Shown: piece by piece, positions 58,420-64,000 of the stretch
Layout of the letters: each line of letters begins with the position of its first letter
Position numbering within the stretch: the stretch's first letter is position 1
Assembly: GCA_015501055.1 (NCBI GenBank)
Contig: JADNYV010000122.1
Span: 47,722 to 111,721, forward strand
Length of the DNA stretch: 64,000 bases
DNA from: Mucidula mucida
Taxonomy: Eukaryota; Basidiomycota; Agaricomycetes; Agaricales; Physalacriaceae
Direction of reading: 5' to 3'
Position numbers and translations under genes: made by a program
The notes under the pieces: model-generated
The model's input: the letters and a program-made list of their open reading frames with translations, nothing else
What the model was told of the DNA's origin: nothing
Database searches by the model: none

Positions 58420-59800
58420 ACCTCACCCCTCAAGCGCAAGGATTTGTCAACAACGGCTCACATGCCCACGGCCAAACGCCGCAAGATGCCCGCCCCGACT
58501 TTGATCCCTCGAGTCGCATACACTTACGAGTGAGTGGGGCTTTCATCAACGCCCTGTAACAGCACACTAACGCCAGTTCAGACCAGGCCAAACTGATTTC
58601 AATAAACATCAATTCCCTCTACCAGCGTCCACCAAGGACCCCGCTGACTTCCAGAACTTGCGCGCTCTACGAAACCACCTCCACCAACAGAGGGGCAAAG
58701 CCAAACGCGCTGCACGTGCCGGAACTCTGCGAGCTGAGACAGGACTCCTAGCAGAGGATCTTCCAGCAACATTAACGTGGTGGATGGGCCGACAATTTGC
58801 TAAGGCCTCAGCTGTAGCCCTTCGCGCCGATCATGCATGTTTGGAGAGGGCGTGGACCCATCTTGAGGGCATTCAACTGGTACCCTATAGCGGGTAGATG
58901 GCTCTCAATGACAAGGAGCACACAAATGATGATTGTTACCAGCGTGGCTACAAAATTTCTGGACGTGTCGGGGCGCCTTCTGATTTACCAATCTGAAGTG
59001 TCGCATAACATTTTGGACCTCCTCCCAAAGTTCACGGAGGAGGCACGGGAATTTGTGGAAGCTTATACAAGCATGGGGGAGGACAAAATTCGAGGCAATC
59101 GGCGCGGCAACCATTGGTTCTGCATCGCCAGTGCGGACCGTAATAACAAAAAGGTGAACTCAAGCGTCAAAGCTATACCAACCCTAATTGAAGACTCAGG
59201 CTCCTTCTCTTTCTGACTGGCACCGCAAAAACATGGCAGCTATAAGGCACTTCTTTTAAAAGGGAACAGCAATGTCAGCTATTAAGTAAATCCTCTTTTC
59301 CTTTCCTGAACGGCACTTACGGACACTAAGCGGTATCGCTAATGACCTGTTGGCCGAGCACTTTCCTGGCGTTACTCAGCGCTATGATGTTTGTAAAGAT
59401 TATATGGAGAAGAAGTACTCCTTGTCTCTGCAATTTGGCCGCTTCTGGAATTGGTGCTTGAATGCTGCACGGACTAGTGTAAAGCACGTCCACTGTGATC
59501 CACATGTAGACGCAAAGAACCTTGCACTCGGCATATGTATAGTCTTTGTTTACAGTGAGCTCAGAGCCCAGTAACTCAATTGTGAAGCTCAACACTTGAC
59601 AGGCTGGTTTAATCATTGTGAAAAGGCATGGCTAGTCATTTGGGAGGCAGGTATATGTGTCGAACTGCCCCCTGGTGTATTTTTACTGTACCCGTCTTCA
59701 CTCTTCTTTCACTTCAATGTGGATCTTAACGGTACGCCTGAGAAAAGCTTCGGAAGGGAGACACAAATTGAACTGACACATAGATGTTGAAATTGTGGCT
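58420..59800 (+). pseudogene. 2-oxoglutarate/Fe(II) oxygenase-like gene of a mushroom multicopy family, broken
   Basis: Exons read SPLKRKDLSTTAHMPTAKRR (58425-58510; donor GTGAGT), then FRPGQTDFNKHQFPLPASTK, RALRNHLHQQRGKAKRAARA, LPATLTWWMGRQFAKASAVA, ACLERAWTHLEGIQLVPYS. A one-base shift near 58893-58900 moves the frame to GRWLSMTRSTQMMIVTSVAT, KFLDVSGRLLIYQSEVSHNI, LDLLPKFTEEAREFVEAYTS, EDKIRGNRRGNHWFCIASAD. Then LAEHFPGVTQRYDVCKDYME, SLQFGRFWNWCLNAA, VHCDPHVDAKNLALGICIVF, KAWLVIWEAGICVELPPGVF and LLYPSSLFFHFNVDLNGTPE. HCDPHVD plus FFHFN give an H.D...H metal triad on a double-stranded beta-helix. That fits the 2OG-Fe(II) superfamily, possibly TET/JBP-related, which is known to be expanded with mushroom transposons. 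The subfamily is uncertain. Confidence 0.6.
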
Positions 59801-59941
59801 ACTGCTAACAGTGAAGCACCAACACGTGAAAACTTGTACACACTCTCAGACCCTGTTCCACGAAGGCCTGAGGTTTCTGAAGAGGATTGAAAGGAAGGAA
59901 ACGGCCAAGGCTCTGTAGTCTGGTTTAACCAGGCCTCGATG
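59801..59941. other. Spacer before the chromovirus
   Basis: Short sequence between the oxygenase-like relic and the LTR; purine-rich, no feature seen. Confidence 0.4.
59937..59941. repeat. Putative target-site duplication CGATG of the chromovirus
   Basis: The five bases directly outside the 3' LTR; the partner copy lies beyond the window, so this is untested. Confidence 0.4.
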
Positions 59942-60471
59942 TGTTAGCGACTGACTAAGCCACGAGACTCAACCAGGTACCACAGCAAGAAACTTAAGGA
60001 GGGAGCGTTCGCGTTCGTAAGACTAGGCTAGGCCAGGTGTATAAACGAGATCGGAACTAAAGTACAATGATACTACACTACTGCTTATATACTAGTAAGT
60101 CTGTGTTTGAAGCTCCTTGTCCATACGCGTTTCCACTAGGGATGCTCCACGCCCTTGACCCAGTGTGGTATGCTACTAGTCCGTGAAACCATTAAATACG
60201 AGTGGTGACTGCATGTAAGTAATAATACTGAAACGACCATGTGTGCTACGAGTGTCGGTGGTGTGTATACAATAGGGAGTCCATGAGGTATCGGCATGTA
60301 TGATGTCATCCATGTGTTGGGCGTGTGTCCGACATGAGTACGGCTTCGGTAATGAAAAGGGGTATGATCGGTGACGAAACAGATGATGAAACGGTCCGTT
60401 GGTTGATAAGACAAGGCTCCCGATAAGATATGATAAGATGTGAAAATGTGAAAATATGGCGATTCATAACA
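59942..60471 (-). mobile_element. 3' LTR of the Ty3/gypsy chromovirus
   Basis: 530 bp, TGTTAGCG...CATAACA. It is placed downstream of the minus-strand pol gene and is immediately preceded, on the minus strand, by a polypurine tract. Nearly identical to the solo LTR at 33678-34206; differences seen are mostly transitions. Confidence 0.92.
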
Positions 60472-60485
60472 TCACCCCCTCCTTA
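60472..60485 (-). promoter_or_regulatory. Polypurine tract
   Basis: Minus strand AAGGAGGGGGTGA directly before the LTR, the expected plus-strand priming site for reverse transcription. Confidence 0.75.
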
Positions 60486-60512
60486 AGGCGCAAGTTCCAT
60501 TCTGCGCCAGAG

Positions 60513-61151
60513 TCACTCCATGAGGGCTGCAGAGGGTAGCGTGACGTCAAGGGGTTCGGTATCGGGCGGTGGCATGGGTTGGAATAGATGTGATGGAAAT
60601 TGCGACATGGGGACTTCAATGCGAGCAAGCGCGGGTGGCTTCGGCTTGTTCGGATATTGTTGGTGGAAATCGCTGATAGCTTCGTCAGCATTTTTAAGAT
60701 TGCATGCCGGTTCCCATGTCTGCTCGTGTGTGCCGTAACCTTTCCAGTGAACCTTGTATTGAAAACCCCCGCGGTACTTTCGGGAATTAACCACTTTCTC
60801 AACCTCCCATTCCGGTTCGGCTCCTTCCAGCACAGGTGGTGGACGCGTGTCTCGGGGTTGTGTCGGAAATTGGGGCTCGTGGTAAGGCGTCAACAGGGCC
60901 TCATTGAACACGGGATGGATGCTTTTCCACGTGTGAGGAATCTGGAGCTTGTAAGAGCTCGTCCCAACTTTCTTGATCACTTTGAACGGCCCAAAGCGTT
61001 TGTCATCGAGCTTCTTCATTGGTCGATCCGTGCTGAGATTCGTCCCCTCCAGCCATACCTTGTCGCCTTCCTTGTACTCTACTGCCTCTGTCCGCTTCCT
61101 GTCATAAAACCGTTTCATGTCTTCTTTTGCCATCTTCAATGCTGACCCCAC
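60513..61151 (-). CDS. Chromovirus Pol C-terminus: integrase tail plus chromodomain
   Basis: Continues the integrase after a one-base frame break near 61158-61163. GSALKMAKEDMKRFYDRKRT, EAVEYKEGDKVWLEGTNLST and KKLDDKRFGPFKVIKKVGTS form the GPF/GPY-like module. A chromodomain follows (EWEVEKVVNSRKYRGGFQYK, VHWKGYGTHEQTWEPACNLK, NADEAISDFHQQYP), the targeting module that places chromoviruses near modified histones. It ends at 60513 after a Pro-rich tail. Confidence 0.9.
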   Translation of the reverse strand: MGSALKMAKEDMKRFYDRKRTEAVEYKEGDKVWLEGTNLSTDRPMKKLDDKRFGPFKVIKKVGTSSYKLQIPHTWKSIHPVFNEALLTPYHEPQFPTQPRDTRPPPVLEGAEPEWEVEKVVNSRKYRGGFQYKVHWKGYGTHEQTWEPACNLKNADEAISDFHQQYPNKPKPPALARIEVPMSQFPSHLFQPMPPPDTEPLDVTLPSAALME

Positions 61152-63754
61152 TTCGTCCCATGTTTCCTCATGCCGTCGGCAAACTCCTGCGCAGTCTCAT
61201 TTCTCGATGCCGTTTTCGGGGCGGTGCCTTTGTAGGGGTGTCTGCCCATGTCTGCAAAGAACGGAGTGACTTTAGTTGCCGAGTGTACCCGATCATTGTA
61301 AACAAATTCGGCAGAGGGTAGCCATTCGTGCCAGTCGTTCTGATGGTAGTTGACAAATAACCGTAAGAAATGTTCTATCTCTTGGTTCAGCCGTTCCGTC
61401 TGCCCATTTGCCTGTGGATGATACGCCGTTGTAAAGTTTCCTTGTATGCCCAACAACCGGTACAACTCCTTCATAAAACGCGAGTGGTATTGTGGACCGC
61501 GATCATGTATCATCTGGCGTGGCATCCCATGTATGGGGAAAATGCGATCTCGGTAGATGCGGGCCATGCCTTCTGACGTCAGAGTAGTGTGTGTCGGTAT
61601 GATACGTAATCGCTTTGTGAAATGGTCCACAAACGTGCTGATAGCGTTGTATCCTCCCGATTCCGGCAGCTCTCCAATCATGTCCGTCCCTACTATTTCC
61701 CATGGCTCGCTTGGCACATCAATAGGATGAAGAGGTGCAGCCGGCTTCGTGCGATGTGACTTGGTGACCTGGCATTTTTGACACCCTTCTACGTATTCCC
61801 GGACGTCTCGGCTGATTCCTGGCCACCAATAGGTGCGTGTGATCAGCTCGAGGGTCTTGTATCGTCCAGGATGCCCTGCAAGCTGTGCATCATGGTGCAT
61901 TCCAATAACTCTTCCCCGCAATTCCTTGTCCTTCGGTATGTAAATACGATCCTTCCACATAATAAGTCCATTTTCCTTCTCTTCCCATCCTTTTTCTTTG
62001 TTTTCTAATGCTTTTTGTACGTATCTGTCTTTGTTTCCTTTTCTTTGTTTGATTTTGTTAAGTAATTCGTCCTCCGGTGTATCTACTGTATGTAAAGAAA
62101 ATTGAATTTGTGAAATAAAAAACTCCGGCTTGAGCAAAACAACGTTTTCGTTATCTTTTTCCCCCTTCTCAAGGCCTGTCATCCTTGACAAGGCATCAGC
62201 TTTCCCCATCATCTTGCCCGGCTTGTGAATCATCTGTATGTCATATTCCGCTAACTCCGTAACCCATCTCGCCTGCCTCCGATTCAACTTTTGTGGCTTC
62301 CGGAAGTACTGGAGGTTTTGATGATCGGTAAACACCTCCACTGTTTCCTTTGCTCCAAGGAGATATTGTCTCCAATCATCAATCGAGTCCATAATAGCCA
62401 TCATCTCTTTGTCGTAGATCTCATAATTGCGCTCTACTTCGTTCAGCGCGCGAGACCGAAAGGCTACTGGTCTCCATTTTCCGTCCACCAACTGGGAAAG
62501 AACCGCCCCGTTCGCATAGTTCGAGGAGTCTGCCTCAACTCGAAACTTGCCGTCGTCGCGTGGTACGATCAGAACGGGTTCTTCCGTCATCCTCCGCTTC
62601 AACTCCTCAAACGCCTCGTGCTGCTCCATGCCCCAAACCCACTCGCCCTTCCCGGTTAGCGATGTCAATGGCTTCGCTACTCCCGCAAATCCCCGGATGA
62701 AACGTCGGTAGAAGTTGCAGAAGCCCAGGAATGACTGTACTTCCTTCTTCTTCGTCGGCTCCTTCCATTCCTTTACTACGGCCACTTTTGCCGGATCCAT
62801 CTTCACCTCTCCTCCTCCAACAATAACTCCTAAGTAGTCTACAGTATGTGCCTCGAAACTACATTTCTCGGGTTTTAAATACAACTTATTTACTCGTAAT
62901 ATTTCTAATACCCTTCGTACAATCTGTCTATGCTCCTCGAGAGTGTTTGTAAAGATAAGTATATCGTCCAAGTAGACGATAACATGTCCGTCGTCAATCA
63001 ACTCCTTCAGAATGTGATTCATGAACGACTGGAACGTCGCCGGCGAGTTTGTAAGTCCAAAGAACATAACTGAGGGCTCGAACAGGCCTCGGTTTGTTCT
63101 AAACGCCGCTTTCCACTCATCACCTTCTTTGATCCGGATGTTATTGTAACCCCATCGGACATCCATCTTTGTGAAAACCTTTGCTCCTTTCAACTTGTCG
63201 ATAAGCTCCTGAATCAACGGCAAGGGGTATCGGTTCTTGATTGTCATGTCGTTCAACTTCCGATAATCTTGTACTGGCCGAAGGCTTCCATCCTTCTTTT
63301 TGACAAAGAAGAAGGGTGATGCCATGGGTGAAATTGATGGCCGTATACGTCCCGTCCGTATGTTTTCTTCGAGGAACTCATCTAACGCCTTCTGCTCGGA
63401 TGGACTAAGGGGATAAACCTTGCAGTCAACCGGTTTGGAACCAGGCGTAAGTTCTATCGCGTGATCCCAGGGTCTTCGCTCCGGTAACCATGCTCTCAAA
63501 ATTCCCACTGCTCTCGACACGTCATCCTCTCTTAGCCGTTGTGCAATCCACTCGGGCGTATTTGGCTCAAATCTTTCTTTTGCAGGTTTTGTTGGTGAAG
63601 TCGTCGATGATATTTTAGATGTTTCAGTACCCGTACTGTAAATAAATGCTGCATCTGACGACCCTTCCTTGATGACTGCTCCGGCAGGACTGCGTCTACT
63701 GCGGGAGCTTCGCAAAACCCAACTCTTCGGCCAGCTTCTTCTTCTCCTCGTCAT
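61136..63754 (-). CDS. pol: Chromovirus Pol: reverse transcriptase, RNase H, integrase
   Basis: Linker, then RT (YPLSPSEQKALDEFLEENIR, SPMASPFFFVKKKDGSLRPV, RYPLPLIQELIDKL, FTKMDVRWGYNNIRIKEGDE, VMFFGLTNSPATFQSFMNHI, catalytic YLDDILIF), then VQSFLGFCNFYRRFIRGFAG. RNase H has EADSSNYANGAVLSQ and YEIYDKEMMAIM, and FTDHQNLQYF. The integrase zinc-binding HHCC reads HHDAQLAGHPGRYKTLELI ... CQKCQVTK. The DDE core is EIVGTDMIGEL, MIHDRGPQYHSRFMKELYRL and HPQANGQTERLNQEIEHFL. The frame ends MRKHGTKWGQH at 61136. One A added to AAA near 61160 would rejoin it to the chromodomain frame. No D(T/S)G protease motif occurs between the Gag knuckle and RT. Confidence 0.95.
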   Translation of the reverse strand: MTRRRRSWPKSWVLRSSRSRRSPAGAVIKEGSSDAAFIYSTGTETSKISSTTSPTKPAKERFEPNTPEWIAQRLREDDVSRAVGILRAWLPERRPWDHAIELTPGSKPVDCKVYPLSPSEQKALDEFLEENIRTGRIRPSISPMASPFFFVKKKDGSLRPVQDYRKLNDMTIKNRYPLPLIQELIDKLKGAKVFTKMDVRWGYNNIRIKEGDEWKAAFRTNRGLFEPSVMFFGLTNSPATFQSFMNHILKELIDDGHVIVYLDDILIFTNTLEEHRQIVRRVLEILRVNKLYLKPEKCSFEAHTVDYLGVIVGGGEVKMDPAKVAVVKEWKEPTKKKEVQSFLGFCNFYRRFIRGFAGVAKPLTSLTGKGEWVWGMEQHEAFEELKRRMTEEPVLIVPRDDGKFRVEADSSNYANGAVLSQLVDGKWRPVAFRSRALNEVERNYEIYDKEMMAIMDSIDDWRQYLLGAKETVEVFTDHQNLQYFRKPQKLNRRQARWVTELAEYDIQMIHKPGKMMGKADALSRMTGLEKGEKDNENVVLLKPEFFISQIQFSLHTVDTPEDELLNKIKQRKGNKDRYVQKALENKEKGWEEKENGLIMWKDRIYIPKDKELRGRVIGMHHDAQLAGHPGRYKTLELITRTYWWPGISRDVREYVEGCQKCQVTKSHRTKPAAPLHPIDVPSEPWEIVGTDMIGELPESGGYNAISTFVDHFTKRLRIIPTHTTLTSEGMARIYRDRIFPIHGMPRQMIHDRGPQYHSRFMKELYRLLGIQGNFTTAYHPQANGQTERLNQEIEHFLRLFVNYHQNDWHEWLPSAEFVYNDRVHSATKVTPFFADMGRHPYKGTAPKTASRNETAQEFADGMRKHGTKWGQH

Positions 63755-64000
63755 TCATCTCGGTCCATAAACCCCGAATCGTCTGGGGTCGACCCTTCTT
63801 CGGACAGAACCTGCTGACGTGGCCGTGTTCGCCACAGCTGAAGCAAAGTCCTCTTCGACGTGCGTTGTCGATGTCCATCGGCCTGCCGGCTCCTCCATAG
63901 GTAACACCGGTAGCATCTCGTCGTGTGATCGGCGTTGGAGGTGGGTTTGTAGGATTAGCTCTCGATGTAGCCACCTGCGGAGCTTGAGGCCGGGACTGCA
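63696..64000 (-). CDS. gag: Chromovirus Gag C-terminus with zinc knuckle (5' partial)
   Basis: Contains GLCFSCGEHGHVSRFCPKKG, a CCHC knuckle, then WTEMNDEEKKKLAEELGFAK and a stop at 63696. It overlaps the Pol frame by 59 nt in another frame. The N-terminal Gag lies outside the window. Confidence 0.88.
   Translation of the reverse strand, partial: QSRPQAPQVATSRANPTNPPPTPITRRDATGVTYGGAGRPMDIDNARRRGLCFSCGEHGHVSRFCPKKGRPQTIRGLWTEMNDEEKKKLAEELGFAKLPQ

Larger units (their letters stand above)
60472..64000 (-). mobile_element. Ty3/gypsy retrotransposon (chromovirus), internal part, 5' end outside window
   Basis: Gag end, reverse transcriptase, RNase H, integrase and chromodomain in the Metaviridae order, followed by polypurine tract and 3' LTR. 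The 5' LTR is beyond base 64000. The copy looks defective: no protease motif and one frame break. Confidence 0.93.

Overview
The window is nuclear DNA of a mushroom-forming basidiomycete (Agaricomycetes). The genes are split by many short introns (about 48-60 nt, GT..AG). The families are typical of mushrooms: a divergent G-alpha subunit, a DUF6535 membrane protein, an F-box protein, an extracellular intradiol dioxygenase, and large Plavaka-type and other transposase-like proteins. No prokaryotic operon, CRISPR array, rRNA or canonical tRNA gene was found.

Layout. 0-13 kb is a host gene block: the 3' part of an endosomal/vacuolar Na+/H+ exchanger (+), a G-alpha subunit (-), a WD40 protein (+), a 0.53 kb hAT-like MITE, an extracellular intradiol dioxygenase (+) and a small secreted Cys-rich GPI-type protein (-). 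13-25 kb holds two intact HpcH/HpaI aldolase genes plus relics, a DUF6535 protein and long stretches without a convincing gene. 25.5-34.4 kb looks like a decayed DNA transposon. It has a large minus-strand transposase-like gene and a plus-strand companion gene. A 2.43 kb element with 292-bp terminal inverted repeats sits between them, and a solo LTR sits in the companion's 3' end. 35-45 kb is host again: Cbf1-type bHLH factor, Oxa1/YidC insertase, an aldolase pseudogene, a second WD40 protein, an F-box protein and an FtsJ-fold methyltransferase. 46.3-52.9 kb is a Plavaka-type transposon with its own divergent companion gene. 53-64 kb is a graveyard: a transposon protein relic, a captured HEAT-repeat (PP4R1-like) fragment, a broken 2-oxoglutarate-oxygenase-like gene, and a Ty3/gypsy chromovirus on the minus strand running off the right edge.

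Main points. (1) Two independent transposons share the same architecture: a transposase facing away from a nuclear-looking companion gene across about 0.1 kb. (2) The nested 292-bp-TIR element carries a piece of a multi-exon gene and has a 7-bp target duplication. (3) The solo LTR has a perfect 5-bp duplication and splits an otherwise continuous reading frame. (4) Several conserved frames break by exactly one base at or beside short homopolymers, so sequencing error and true decay must be separated before any gene is called dead.

Family names rest on remembered motifs, not searches. Exon boundaries were read by eye; several were checked by frame arithmetic, and those left unresolved are flagged.
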